Origin: Mesaphorura yosii
Taxonomy: Eukaryota > Arthropoda > Collembola > Poduromorpha > Tullbergiidae
Assembly (NCBI GenBank): GCA_009869945.1
Contig: WIXG01000186.1
Location: forward strand, 92,041-156,040
Direction: 5' to 3'
Length of the DNA: 64,000 nucleotides
The notes beneath the pieces are model-generated. The model ran no database searches. It worked only from the letters and a program-made list of their open reading frames with translations, and had not been told where the DNA came from. Shown here piece by piece: positions 38,283 to 50,423 of the stretch; positions within the stretch are counted from its first letter, which is position 1; each line of letters starts with the position of its first letter. The position numbers were made by a program, and so were the translations under genes.

Positions 38283-38527
38283 GACGCTGCACCGCAGACA
38301 GCTATTAAAGATTACATCAAGATTGATCACTGAGCAGCGCACGTCACAGCACACGAGACGCCAACATCCAAGGTTTTCCGCGGGGGGTTGGGCAACGAGC
38401 AAAATTTCGTCAATAAAAGCGAACTCGTTGCATTAACGTCCGACAATAAACCTACGCATACGACGCTAACAGCCGACGATATCACTCGCTGAAGCAAATG
38501 AGAGAACGTGGCAAGGAAAATAAATTT

Positions 38528-38910
38528 TGGAGAATGTAGAAACCCCAGACACGTCGTACTCGTTCACTGAACGAATTAGGAACGCAGCACGCCAGGATTA
38601 TCAACTTTATGTGAGGCATACAATTAGACCCTTTCTAACGACAATGTTGGCGCTGATGATTTTGACCACATTGGTGAAGGTACTGGCAGAATCCACTTGT
38701 CCGGGTTAATCTCTCATCCGCAATTGGGCCGACCCTTCATTTTGAGATCTTTTGTTTTGTTCCATGCAGATAATACAGAACCATCTAGAAGACCTTTTTG
38801 ACATGAAAACGCCGCATATTCAATGGCGCAAGCAAAAGTACCAGATTGGGGTAGTCTGTGCATGCTTAATTAGAGTCGCTTACATTCTGAAAAGACACGT
38901 ACACTTTTAA
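38528..38910 (+). CDS. Weak candidate: small single-TM protein, two exons
   Basis: An open frame to 38679 holds a hydrophobic segment (PFLTTMLALMILTTLV) and ends at a GTACTG donor in phase 0. The frame continues in 38770-38910 after acceptor CATGCAG and stops at TAA. No ATG starts the first exon and no family is recognised. It could be chance. Confidence 0.2.
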
Positions 38911-40706
38911 GTCGCAAGGTCAGGGCTGAAGAGAGTCAATGTCTGAGTTATCAGTTATGTAATACATTTATTATACTATTTTCTTCTTCTATTATCCAAT
39001 TTAGCCGTATTTCAACGAGATCAATCCCAATACGACAAAGAGAGCACTTCAAAGAGAATCCAGTGAACGTGACCACAGATTTAAGTTAATGGAAATTGAT
39101 AACTTCCAGCAATAAAGTCGTGAGTTCTTTAATGCAATTTACCGACTGTCTCTGGAATTTCTTTTGTCGCCCTTTTTATTAGTCTGAGAGGCGATGACGA
39201 AATATTCAGAGTCAAAGTCATAAGATTTGAAGATTTGGATGAATTGAGTTATTTAAAGTACCTCCGCTTGCGCTAATTACTGAAGGCGCCAGTTTCACAG
39301 CTTCATGACTGATTAATTTAGACATTGGAGATTGCACGTTGACTTTGAATATGTAAAAAGAATTTTCAGGTTCTTAGCTTCTTTTCAAAGCTTTGTGTAA
39401 TCGGGTCACATGAAAATCTGTGACAAGTGTCTTTACTATGCATGTGCATCTCAATTCTCAAGATCGCGTCGTTAATCTTAAACTTGGCTGAAGCTTTTGC
39501 ATTAATGGAATTGGGGCGCATTGAGTCGCCGTCTCAGTCAGACGCAGCAGCCAGAAATTTCAACCATGAACTTACAAGTACGACTCGGTGATTAATGAGA
39601 AAGCTAACCGTTACCGACTTAGTCCTGACTCTATTCAGAATAATATGATTAGAAATGTGAGAATGCGACGGATGACAGATTGTTGGCAGAAATGTAGCTA
39701 TCAATTGCAACAGACAGAAGTGCACCGCGAATAATTTGCAAATTTGCCTTCTGTGTAGAAAGCCTGTAAGCCAGACAAAACACCTTCTTCATCCCCGCCG
39801 TGGCTTGGCGCTGCGTTGACACGTTTTGCACATGCACTTAGTTACGCTTTGTTGCCTTCGTCTTTGAGCCTTTTGAGTGTCTTCATCTTCAAGAGAGACG
39901 CGACTCTAATGACTAACTTTCTTTTTCATCTCTTTAACAATACTGCTTACTGCGTGCTGCTTCTGTGGCTGAGTAGAGAAACCCAAAGTCCAAAAGTTAA
40001 CCAACGAAATGGCAAAAGCAAAATAGCCTTGAGCAACGAAACGAAACGACAACGACGAGTTAACTTTTGCTATTGCTTCAGCTTAACTGCCTTAGCCTAT
40101 GAACAGTTACGTACTTTTAATTCAAAATACGAGACGCGAAAGACCAACTGCATGTTGTCTACTTGTACTTCTTCAATGCAATTTTGGCGAATTGGCAACA
40201 GCATAGCATTAGTTTAGTACTAACAAAGTCTTGTACTTCATCCCTTGCGCGTTGCGCCCACATCAGACCCACTGACAAGACTGGTCTAGTGACTAGCAAT
40301 ACAATGCAGGGAGGCCGGGAGCAATGTTTACAAAAATAAATTGCAACCTGAATATGCTAGTGCGGTACGAGAATCGCGATTCGCGGCTGACTCATTTTTA
40401 TGAAACGATATCTTCTCTTTAATAATGTGCATGTAGCACGATAAAAATCTTCAGTTGGACTTTGGATGTGGAGTCACACAGCACAGGCAACAACAGAGCA
40501 GTGAGTAGCTGACCACTTCTTAATTGTCGTGAGTGTGAGCATTGTCTCTTGTGTGTGGTGTGGTTCGCAGTGTTTAATTGTGCAACACGGGGGCACACTC
40601 GTTCCAGTCCGAGTCCGAGTTTGTTTTGTGTCAATGTGTTGCGGAGCAGAAGCAGAGTGCAATTCTCCGCTGTTCTCTGTTGAGTAAACCATTATAATTG
40701 CGTAAA
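38911..40706. other. Intergenic stretch without recognised gene
   Basis: Short frames only, none with recognisable protein content or convincing splice pairing. The right end, about 40.4-40.7 kb, should hold the promoter and 5' untranslated region of the four-TM gene that starts at 40707. Confidence 0.5.
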
Positions 40707-42290
40707 ATGACAAAACTAAGCATCAACACGGTGGACAAGCCGACAACAGAAATATACCATTACGACAAAGCCAGGCACTATTTCACGTGGGGTAAAACGG
40801 AAATCAAGACGATTCTTAATATTCAATTCGTGTCAGTCATCTTTTTGACATGGCTCGTGGTAAGTTCACACGCCTGCCTGCCTTCTTTACATCTTGTCCC
40901 GTGTGCATACGCATGCCCACATTTCACATTTCCTGATCAGCGCGTTACTCAACTGAAGCATCAAATCATGTAATTCTATGTTTGCAGTCGCAATTCGTAT
41001 TCGCATTTGAGACGAATTATTACAGCATCTTGCCGCAGCTCAGGAGTAACGCAATGCAGCAGTAATGAACAATTGAGAAAGTTTCGATTCTCTGAGTCTA
41101 CAGTTGAAATTTGGGGCACGCTGTCGTTCATGCAAAAAATGCAATGCAACGCTGAAATGCAAAATGCAACTGAACAGAACAATAATAACGTGAACGCTTC
41201 TTGTTCTAAGAATTTTTGCACATATTAGCACGTGTGTTGTGCGCGTACGTCCGCAGAGTACCAAAGTACAAGGTTTTCCCACAAAACTCGTACTCACTCA
41301 ACATTCTCAACACTCAACTTTGCATTTATTATCCAACGTCCAACACACTTTTACTTTTGTCTATGTTGTGCTTTGTTTTGTTTTGTCTAGCATACACACA
41401 AGTGTAAGACGTATTGTAGCGTGGCATAAATATTAATTACACTTCCGGCGCACATGTCAAAGTCAAATCAAAGGCAGGTCAAGCCGGCAGGCAGCACAAT
41501 TAAATAACTTCTTTGCGCAATGTCGCAATTTGTGCCTGTACCTGTGCCCATTCTCACAATGCTTTTCGTTCCAATCACATTCGTTATATTGCTTATGTAA
41601 TGCGTGGTTTGTATTTTGCACAGATCATCATCGCTGGATCAAATTTTAAAGTCGAGACTACGATAAACTCACCATTTGTTCCGTTATGGCCGCTTTGGTT
41701 CTTTTTGGTATACACAATGAGCATTACCGTTGGCTACACCATAAATAGATTCCCTTCACATCTTGGGTAAGCTGAATCTGTCATTGACCCTTTGAATATT
41801 TATGTTGCTTGTCGTTGCATTTCGCTAGAATAATCATAATCATGCACTGCTATTTCTTGGCGATGTGATAATGCTAATCACTTTGATTCATTCTAACTTC
41901 TGCAGAATCATTCTGGCCATCATATTTCAATTTGTGACGACGCTCTTCTCCTTTTACTTTGAGTGTCATGCCATTAAATCTCTGCAAGAGCATGGCCAGT
42001 TTGACGAAAATCCTATCTCAAGTAATTGCCAACATAAAACAGTTACCAGCATTCAATGCTCGCAGTATTTGCTTAAATGTCATGTCTTATTCTGACTTCC
42101 TGCTCTTTCAGGGCTTTGGGGGTCTGTCTTGTATTCAACCATCATTGTCATTAATGGGCTAATGTTTACGTCCGCTGTGGTCCTCAGCCTGAGATGCATT
42201 TGGTCCGATTTGTTCCACTGCGGGCGAAGATCAGCGGCGTCTGCGTCGTCTCCGTCACTTGAAGACGAAAAACCAATTCTTTACGCATAA
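40707..42290 (+). CDS. Four-TM membrane protein, unknown family (copy 1)
   Basis: Predicted 196-aa membrane protein from exons 40707-40859, 41624-41766, 41906-42021 and 42112-42290, with intron phases 0, 2, 1. Four hydrophobic segments are visible: IQFVSVIFLTWLVIIIAG, LWPLWFFLVYTMSITVGY, IILAIIFQFVTTLFSFYF and LYSTIIVINGLMFTSAVVLS. The N-terminal about 35 residues are polar, and the C-tail is Ser-rich and acidic (SASSPSLEDEKP). Both ends are probably cytosolic. I do not recognise the family; the layout resembles tetraspan/MARVEL/LAPTM-like proteins only in general form. The downstream gene at 43.0 kb shares its exon plan. A poly(A) signal lies at 42384. Confidence 0.75.
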
Positions 42291-42383
42291 AATTCTCGAG
42301 CACCATGTCAAATGCTACATGAACTAGTATTAATGTAACAGTTAAGGAAACAATTTAACAAAAATGATTTATACCCGCAATTA

Positions 42384-42389
42384 AATAAA
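42384..42389 (+). promoter_or_regulatory. Poly(A) signal, four-TM gene copy 1
   Basis: AATAAA 94 bp after the stop codon. The following spacer to 43048 shows only a very short upstream reading frame (ATG at 42824) before the next gene. Confidence 0.6.
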
Positions 42390-43048
42390 CGAGTCAGAAC
42401 TCTTGTGCTTTCCTATCAACAGAATTTCTATCACTGTTTCATTTCTATTATTAATCTTCATCTATCCATGAATCAGTCCAAATAAATCTGGCCTAATTTC
42501 TGGGTGTCGCGGTTGAACGACCCGAAAAACTGATAATGGGGACATTAAATCAAAACAAATGGAACTTGGAGCTGTGAAACGTGGAATGAGTCATTTGCTG
42601 TGCAAAAATTCATATCAGAATGTGATGCATCTCAAGACGTTAAAATCCATCATTTTCACTTCCACATATATGCAAAGGACGCACGCGCTTTAGTTCATCA
42701 GCTTCATCGCCTTTGCTGGATGTCTTATCCTCACTATTTCTAAAGAATCCCTTCAGGCTCACGTGTAGCTAGGGCTACCACCGGCGCAAGTCACCGTCCT
42801 GCAAATACTACAACGCATCAAAATGAGCCGTGCCATGAGAAATCTGATACTCTAGTGTTGAAACAAATGACAAACGGAAGATACAATCCCAAAATTGGAA
42901 CAAGTGAGTTCGTTAATCCCTTCTTAGCCGTCTCAACATTAGCATCAACATCACACTTTTAGTTTTAGTTTGGGAAGTGCTCGTGAGGATCAACCAAGCG
43001 TGAAGCGTCCTTTAAAATTTCACGAAAGTTGTTTCACGATTTGACAAA

Positions 43049-43912
43049 ATGGACGTCTACTCCATTTTCGCCGGCCTGGAAGATAAAGTTCTAGCATTCC
43101 ACAAAGGGTCGTGGCCATCGTGCCCACAGCCTGATGGTACCGTTCTTGAGGACATTGTCAACCGCATAGCGAAGCTCCAGTTCGTGTTTGTAAACGTTCT
43201 TGTCGTCATCCAAGCTGTCCAGGTAAAGCAAATACGAATTCTTGCGTCAGGGCCTGGGGAAATAAGCGACTGACAAATTATGTATAATTCGATATGCACA
43301 TAGCGTCTGATTTTGGCCAGTTGTGGCTCTTGTGACCGTGATTCCTGTACTGGACAAATGGGTGAGTTCATCATGATGGTCTTGATTGCTCTCTTGCTTT
43401 ACTTGATGCGACAAGTGCGACCTTTCCCTTCAAATGAAAGCCTTGGCAAGTGGTGCACAACGTTTAATACGATCAGACAGTAAGTAAAATAAGACGCATT
43501 ATTGACTTCAACGCGTTTGGTTGGTTCCCGTAACGTAACTGTCATTTGTTCTGCTATTACATTCCAGTATTATCTCCGGGATTTCTCATGCATCTGTCTT
43601 TTCCATCATGTTCCTGATAATGTGGAGAACTGTCCAGAACTGGGACAGCCGTGGCTTAAGTTGCAATGAGAGCGAGTTTAATGGTAAGAAGAAAATCATC
43701 CCGCCGTGACGTGCCATGTCCAATTAGAAGTTTTGTAATTTCGTGTCGTAAAATTTCCAGGAACACTTTTCGCAATCCGGCTTCTCACTCCCGTAATCTG
43801 CGCCTACATTTGCAAAATGTCTGCAATTCTGGCTCTGTGTCATTTCTACGCTCTTTTCCGCAAGACAACAGCAGCAACGGAAGACGCGGAGATGCAAGTT
43901 TCTACTGTTTAA
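43049..43912 (+). CDS. Four-TM membrane protein, unknown family (copy 2)
   Basis: Predicted 205-aa membrane protein from exons 43049-43222, 43304-43479, 43568-43683 and 43761-43912. Intron phases are 0, 2, 1 and the third exon is 116 nt, both identical to the gene just upstream, which implies tandem duplication. TM segments: LQFVFVNVLVVIQAV, FIMMVLIALLLYLM, IISGISHASVFSIMFLIMW and a long LLTPVICAYICKMSAILALC. The first loop is Cys-rich (CGSCDRDSCTG), and NESEFNGT in the second extracellular loop offers N-glycosylation sites. Its sequence has diverged far from copy 1. Function is unknown. Confidence 0.72.
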
Positions 43913-44573
43913 TCCAAACACTAAACACACATTTTATGAAAATTCATCACATTTATTTAAGTGTCCGTACGTGCCACGTACGACGAACATTTTCATAAGT
44001 ACACATAAGTGCTTGTCAATAACAATAACTAAATTGCCTTTCAATTAATTTCAAAGAAATAGCTTTAGCTTAGGTGGTAATGACACTGGTGAGTATAGCC
44101 ACATTCCTTGTATCCTTTCTGCTGGCTCTTGGTCAATGTTCAATACTTCATAGCAATCTTAATTAGTGAATAGTGGTAATATGTGGATGTCCAAAATTAA
44201 ATATCAAACTTAATATTGCTTACAATATGACTATACATTTTATTACACGCTTATCTTAAACCTACATTCTTGATAGCTCGTACAACGGTTCCGGAGCTGC
44301 TCCGGATGTGTCAGAAACAAAGAACTTCATTCAAGACAACAATATAACTTGTAACCGGTGATAACAGTTTTGGAGACTGATTACCTTTTCTAATTCCTTC
44401 AGAGCTCACTCATTCACTTGATAAATTAGAATCATAAATCGGTCACACATCCTCTTACATTCCACGCGTTACGCCTAGTTCGCATTCTCCGAAGTGAATT
44501 CCGTTAGTAGTAACCCTGAGCTTAAAAACTGTCCCCTGTAATGGTCTTACACAAATAATTATGCTACTTATGC
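43913..44573. other. Convergent spacer between four-TM gene and TFIIS
   Basis: Holds the 3' untranslated regions of two convergent genes. No coding sequence seen. Confidence 0.5.
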
Positions 44574-46310
44574 TTAACAGAATTTCCATCTGTTTCCGCA
44601 CGCGTTGCACAACACAAAGGTGGTCATTGGTTCATCAGCACTGCGAGTTTGGAGCTGCAAAAATATTCAAAATTGATTAGAGTCTGTTTTTACTTCTTAG
44701 AATTTCAGGCATTTCTCTCAACAAAAGTTCGCGAAAGTATTCTTGAAGATTGGTTCTATAAATATGATTCTGATCTGTTGGAGATTTGTCACGATTTTGA
44801 CTTGGCATTTAATTACAGTTAAAGTTGATAACTTGTGTAGAAGAGGTACGAAAGTGATTGCAAATTTCAAGAATTAGCAATGTAAAGATAGCACCAATTC
44901 AGATTGATATTCGCCTCCTTAGACACTGCCCTCCATCATTGGAAAGATGGGGAAGCAACACGGAGACGAAAACTTTAACGAGTAACGCAGTGAGCTTTGT
45001 CCGTCGAGATATGTTTACGTTCTCGCTTAATTTACCTTCACTTCTGATGCCCAATCACTATTTACTACCGAATCAAACCTAACAGCGGCTTCAATCACTC
45101 TGTTAATTACCTGGTTGTATGTGCAATCTCGCTTTCCACATTTGTTGCACTTCATTAAGTCCGTCTTCGTTCCCTGGTTCATGGCAAGTTGTGAATCGTT
45201 GATTCCTTCCTTAATGAACTTATCTCGGATGCTTTTCATTTCGTCACTAGCCATTTCCTGTTCATCATTGACAAATTACATTACAAATTATGCGTTGATA
45301 AATGATAGTCGTAAAGACTTTTACCTCTGCTGTCATTCTTGCCAACCGCGCGGCACTGATTGAGCCCTGGAGAAAATTAATTCTCAAGCTAGGATTTTTC
45401 GTGTCCTTGAGGTTTGAAACACGACTTCTAATGCGATTCTTATATTTGAACTCTGTATTTTTAAATTCCTTGAAGATTTCTTCTTCCAGACGCTCAGCTA
45501 GCATTTCTGGGTCATTACTGCCGTCTGGATAGTCTATTAAAAAGAGCAATATTTGTGTTTTTTGTTCATGGCGCTAAAAGACCACTTCACGTAACGTACT
45601 TAAGTCGCCTTTAATCGCCACCATCAGCAATTCGCGACATTTGAGACGCACAGAATCAGTTGTGTTGGTTGGAGGAAATGAAGCGTCGATACCACGAGGT
45701 CCAGAGATTGAGGACTTGTTGTTGGAATTATTCTGCGACATTTCCTCTGATTTCGATCGCTTATTATTCGATTCTCCATCTCCATCTGAATCATTTAGTC
45801 GCTTCTCCGCATTACCACTGGCCGGTTTGAAATTTGCCGAATTTGGCGATGCACTTCCTTCATTTTCTGCAAATCCAGGTCAAGGATTAGGACAAGACAA
45901 AGAATTTGATCAAAATTATTTCAAAGTTTAAGGAAAGGTGCGTACCAGGTAAATACTGCTTCCATTTTCGGATCAGTGACTTGGATAGTGAGATAACCTC
46001 TTTATCCTGACTGGCTTTCCTTAGCTGATTTACAGTCATTCCAATTCGAGTGTTGCTCAGAATTTCCAAACTCATTGGAACGTCCTTGAGCGTCTTCAAA
46101 TAGTCCAATGCTTTGCTTTGATCCTGTTTATAAATCGCGGTTATTATTTCACCATTATCTTTGCATTAGCACTTGGCAGCAACTGGAGCTCGCATCGCAT
46201 CAGGCATAATTTAACAATACGATCCGGTGCACACTTACCGCATTCTCTGAGGTGATCTTTTCCAGTTTTTTCTGAATTTCCGCAACCCGGGTCTGAGCGT
46301 TACTGGACAT
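44574..46310 (-). CDS. TfIIS: Transcription elongation factor S-II (TFIIS)
   Basis: Nuclear factor of 317 aa that rescues arrested RNA polymerase II by stimulating transcript cleavage. Exons (5' to 3'): 46310-46239, 46123-45946, 45866-45600, 45533-45325, 45257-45111, 44654-44574. It has the N-terminal LW/TFIIS-N helical bundle (about residues 1-85, with MTVNQLRK and LIRKWK), a Ser/Asn-rich linker with a basic patch (NNKRSK), the central polymerase-binding domain ([23 protein letters not shown]), and the C-terminal zinc ribbon with [20 protein letters not shown] and the catalytic acidic tip RSADEP. Length and domain order match animal TFIIS. It shares a 605-bp divergent promoter with the Ldh_2-type gene. 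Family assignment is secure. Confidence 0.95.
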
Positions 46311-46915
46311 TTTGGCAGCTGCACTTTTGCAAATTGAAGATGTCGATCTTGTACAATTTAATAAGACTCACAAACCAATTTATTGCTAAGAATTTAGGTT
46401 TGCAAGCTCTACACCATTTACTAGTTGATTCTTTTCTTCAATTCAAACTTCGAACCAGTGCCAATTTACGTGCGCATACTACAAGAGATTTTGCTAGGTT
46501 AGTTCCAAACTTGCATGCTGCCGATGCTGCTCAGAGCAAGCAAGTCTACCAAGCAAATCTGACGCCGACTCTGAAACTAAATCACATGCGTTATAAAAGA
46601 ACTGTGTAGTCTTTTAACTTTATAGCGAGGGAAACTGGCAGACTGCTTCGAAGAACATTCGTAATGTAAGACCGATGACAAAATCTTGGGCAAGATGATC
46701 ACAGATGATGTGCGTGGATTTTTATGGTGTTTTGTAGGATGGTTATGTCAGCACTTTAATTACGTAACCTTCTTTAAGTTAATTACGAAGTTCTTGACTT
46801 CATTGAAACAAGCTGTTGATTTCCGAATTCGGCTGCGCTGTGGTGACTTTGACCGGTTGGAAACCTTCGACAAAACCAACACATGGTGCAAGAGACTTAG
46901 AAACTACCCACAAGA
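46311..46915. promoter_or_regulatory. Bidirectional promoter region, TFIIS / Ldh_2 gene
   Basis: The 605 bp between two divergent start codons must contain both promoters and 5' untranslated regions. I see no clear TATA box at the right distance from either gene. Confidence 0.5.
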
Positions 46916-48553
46916 ATGAATACGGCCGCAATTCGAAGGAGCTTTCTGTCGCAACTCCAAAGCGCAAGAACCTCACATACAATCGTATCCGCGAAGTTTT
47001 CGACGGCTAAACAAGATGATCATGTAATTGTTCCAGTCGCGGAAGTGAAACGCTTCGTCGTGGACTGCATGCACAAAATTAACACGCCAAAACATCATGG
47101 AGAACAGTTGGCCAATGTTCTGGTTGCGGCGGACTCAAGAGGCCATTACAGTCATGGGCTCAACAGATTAGGTATTTATTGTAACAGTCTATTCTTACAT
47201 AAAATGGGAATGGAATTTCAGGAGTGATCAAAATTTGTACAGATTTGTACATAAAGGACGTCTCGTCAGGAGTCTGCGACAGCAAAGTGAAGCCCAAGAC
47301 ACTGAAGGAAACGGAAGCAACAGCGTATGTAGATGGCCAGAATGGGCTAGGACCGGTTGTTGGAAATTATTGCATGGATCTAGCAATAAAGAAGGCCAAG
47401 GCATCCGGCGTTGGATGGGTAGTCGCTAAAGGTGCGTGCATCAACAACGTCATGTCCTACGCAATTGTTCATCTTTCATGTGTTTGGCTTTTACAGGATC
47501 CAATCATTACGGCATTGCGGGTTTTTACAGTCTACAGGCGCTGGAGCATAAGCTAATAGTAATTAGTCCACTTTATTTAAACAAATCCACCAAAGGAAGA
47601 TTTTTCGCTTATTGTTCGGCTTAGGGCATGTCATTCACCAATACCAGCCCATTCTTGTCGCCTACGCGGAGTAAACAAGCTGCGCTTGGGACAAATCCAA
47701 TTTCCCTAGCCGCCAGTGGAGCAAAAAGTGACAAGTTCGTGCTGGACATGGCGACTACTGCTGTGGCAGTTGGAAAAGTAACGCAATGTTTAAGGCGACT
47801 GTTTAAATTGCTGATTTGAACGGGGCGATTCTTTGACAGATTGAATTGCAGAGAAGAAAGGGCGAACCCATACCACATGGTTGGGCACAGGATTCCAATG
47901 GAGAAATTACGACGGATCCGGTCGAAGCTATGAAGACAAGTTGTTTGCTACCATTGGGCGGTCCCGAAATAAATTCTGGCTACAAGGGCTACGGCCTTGC
48001 ATTGATGGTAGAACTGTTTTGCGGCATCATGGCAGGTCAGGGAACGTCGCTCCAGCAAACTTTTCAATACTTAACAATAAACTTGCAGATCCATACCCAA
48101 ATTGCAAGTTCGATGCATTTCAGGATCAGCATACGGCCCTAACGTCCGAAAATGGATGACGGCCTCGGAACCAGCTAACTTGGGGCAGTGTTTTGTCTGC
48201 ATTGATCCAAGCTGCTTTGCACCGAACTTTGAAGAGAGACTGAGCGATTTGCTTCATTACTTGCGAAATATGGAACCGGTATGATTGACATACAAATGCA
48301 AGTCAACACTCAAAACATGCAAGTGATTAGTAATGTCAGTATTTCTTTAATCCATGCAAAGGTGGACAAGAACAAGCCAGTACTAATAGCTGGAGATCCA
48401 GAAAAGGAAAACATGGTCAAAGTTGAGAAGATGGGCGGACTGTTGTACCACACAAACCAAATAATAGCATCGGAACAAATGGCTGAGAACCTTGGAGTGA
48501 ATCCAATGAAACTTTTGATCAGGGGTCAGTCTCATGCTCCAAGGAAAACTTAG
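46916..48553 (+). CDS. Ldh_2/malate dehydrogenase-family oxidoreductase, probably mitochondrial
   Basis: NAD(P)-dependent 2-hydroxyacid oxidoreductase of the malate/L-lactate/ureidoglycolate dehydrogenase family (Ldh_2; relatives YjmC, AllD, ComC), 407 aa. Exons: 46916-47171, 47222-47431, 47497-47558, 47625-47777, 47840-48035, 48124-48278, 48362-48553. Family motifs: RGHYSHGLNRL with the conserved His pair, DGQNGLGPVVG, GSNHYGIAGFY, FTNTSP, LGTNPISLA, LDMATTAVAVGK, RRKGEPIPHGW and GYKGYGLALMVE. The first about 30 residues are Arg/Ser-rich without acidic residues, like a mitochondrial targeting peptide. The animal substrate is not established, so I give no symbol. It is head-to-head with TFIIS and convergent with Seh1. 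Confidence 0.93.
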
Positions 48554-48588
48554 CCCTAAATTGTGATGAAGAAAATACAAGTACAATC

Positions 48589-48594
48589 AATAAA
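48589..48594 (+). promoter_or_regulatory. Poly(A) signal, Ldh_2 gene
   Basis: AATAAA 36 bp past the stop codon. Confidence 0.6.
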
Positions 48595-48721
48595 CTGACC
48601 TTATCAGCTCGTGCTATTTTGTAGAGGAGTTTATTTCTCTCAAAGTCAGTCGAATATTGACCGTGAACTTATGTTGAAGCCTTGCTTGACTTTTATCAAA
48701 GTTTAATTTTAATAAATTCTA

Positions 48722-48899
48722 CCAATTGAAAACAGATTCTGGATAGAGAAGTGCATTGAAAAAGTTGTGGAAATTATTTTGAAGTTGAGGGATGGAAATG
48801 TATGCTGGGGTCAATTAAAATTAAGCGTGTAGAAAAGGAAAAGAGGGAGAAACGCCGAGTTATAATTTCCACAACTTTTTCTCAGATTTCTTCAATTGG
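48722..48899. repeat. Imperfect inverted repeat between convergent genes
   Basis: A perfect 20-bp inverted repeat pairs 48758-48777 with 48862-48881 (core AGTTGTGGAAAT). Outer 9-bp arms CCAATTGAA (48722-48730) and TTCAATTGG (48891-48899) are also inverted. The central spacer is 84 bp. The element fills the gap between the 3' ends of the Ldh_2 and Seh1 genes. It could be a small MITE-like element or a hairpin at convergent 3' ends. Confidence 0.85.
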
Positions 48900-48920
48900 A
48901 TTTGGAGTTGTGACGTTGGC

Positions 48921-50423
48921 TCAATGCCAAGGTACCTCAAATTTGGAGGCTGCAGCTCCCAATTTGTACAGGCGCGAACTGCTGTTGGTGGTGTTTGGAG
49001 TTGTCGATGTTGGCGTTGATGCTGACGCGGCTTCAATTACAACTTGGGTTCCATCGCCCTTCAGTGTTGATACACATTTCCAATTTCCCATGTAGTTGCC
49101 TTTGATAAAACAAGAGAATATACTAGAGATCCAGCACCAGTACATGTTTAAGTCGCAGTCGCACATACCTTTCCAAAGGCGAATGCTGCCGTCATCTCCT
49201 GATGAGGCCAAAATTGTACCAGTTACATTCCACGAAACTCTCCAAACTGTGGAATTGTGCTCCGTACCATGCGCCACAAGTCTTGTGTTAAACTTTGTTT
49301 GTGCTCCTTGATTTTCACCGTCAACTCTGAAATAGCAAAATGAGGTTAAAGATGTAATGAAGTGGAATTAATAGAAGCTAGTCTCGTGCCAGGCAATACT
49401 TACTTCTGCGGCTCTAAGGCAATAATCTTGACATCTTTGGACCCAATTCCTAGCATATGGTGGGACCTTCCCAAATTCGGCGCAAATGTCAAGTCGTTGA
49501 CAGGATCAGTAACATCTTGTAAACTCTCTATTTTGATCCATTTCCTGGAACTCTCGTTGAATTCGTATATGAACACTTTTGGTGAATCAGGAGTAGGATC
49601 ATCACTGGCCACGGCTATCATGGGAGTAGCGTGGGTAGGATATCCCGGATTCCATGACAGGCATGAGCATGATAATTTCACACTGATTTCATGTTGCAGA
49701 CTCCATTGGGTTAAATTCATCACATCCAAAGCTTCATAAATACGAACAAATCCATCAGCAGAACAAGTTGCCAAAACCAGCCCCAAATATTTTGGCCCGA
49801 ACTTGATGTCTGACACCTGATCACATGTCAATTATCCATAGTTATATTTCAGTTAGTTAACATTGACCGTTAGCTTCGTTATGTAATGGAATCACTTACG
49901 CTTGTACGGGAATCAACCAAAGTAGTTCTCTTAACCCAGTGCGTTGCTGATCCGCGGTCCCCGGGCAAGCCTTCACCAACTAATAAGGATTTTGATTTCT
50001 TAATTATAGTCGTAGCTTCTCTGTAATATCAATAATGATTACCCGCACTCTTACTTACCCACTTCTTCCCAAATGGCAGCAGTCCTGCATAAAATTAAAT
50101 TAGCACATTAGTACTGGATAGGGCCTAAGTCATTGTATTCTCATCTCAAGATAAGAATGCAATTGATTCGTCTCTTACCGGTCGAACGAGCAAGTAGAAA
50201 TTACTTGACCAAATTCCGGATTTGCCCAGGTCACTTTCCAAACTGAACCGGAATGTGCTTTCCACGAAGCTGTGCATACCCAGCTGCCAGTGTTGGCGTC
50301 AGCTTCCCAGATACGGACGGTTTGATCACTGGAGCAGGTCGCCATTCGTGTTCCATAAAAATCGTACGCGACATCGTGGATTAAGTCTTTGTGGTCAGTA
50401 CTGATATTTCTTGCTACAAACAT
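48921..50423 (-). CDS. Seh1: Nucleoporin Seh1 (WD-repeat)
   Basis: WD40 beta-propeller of the nuclear pore Y-complex (Nup107-160) and of the GATOR2/SEA complex that signals amino acids to TORC1; 366 aa, against about 360 in human. Exons (5' to 3'): 50423-50179, 50084-50059, 49979-49900, 49816-49404, 49326-49169, 49099-48921. Hallmarks: start [104 protein letters not shown] and a Ser/Thr-rich tail. The second exon is only 26 nt. It shares a 669-bp divergent promoter with the gene at 51.1 kb. Identity is secure. Confidence 0.96.

Noticed and set aside
44574-45111. Apparent phase mismatch before the last TFIIS exon
   Set aside because: The acceptor TTTGCAG at 44655 gives LQTRSADEP in phase 0, matching the zinc ribbon of the family.
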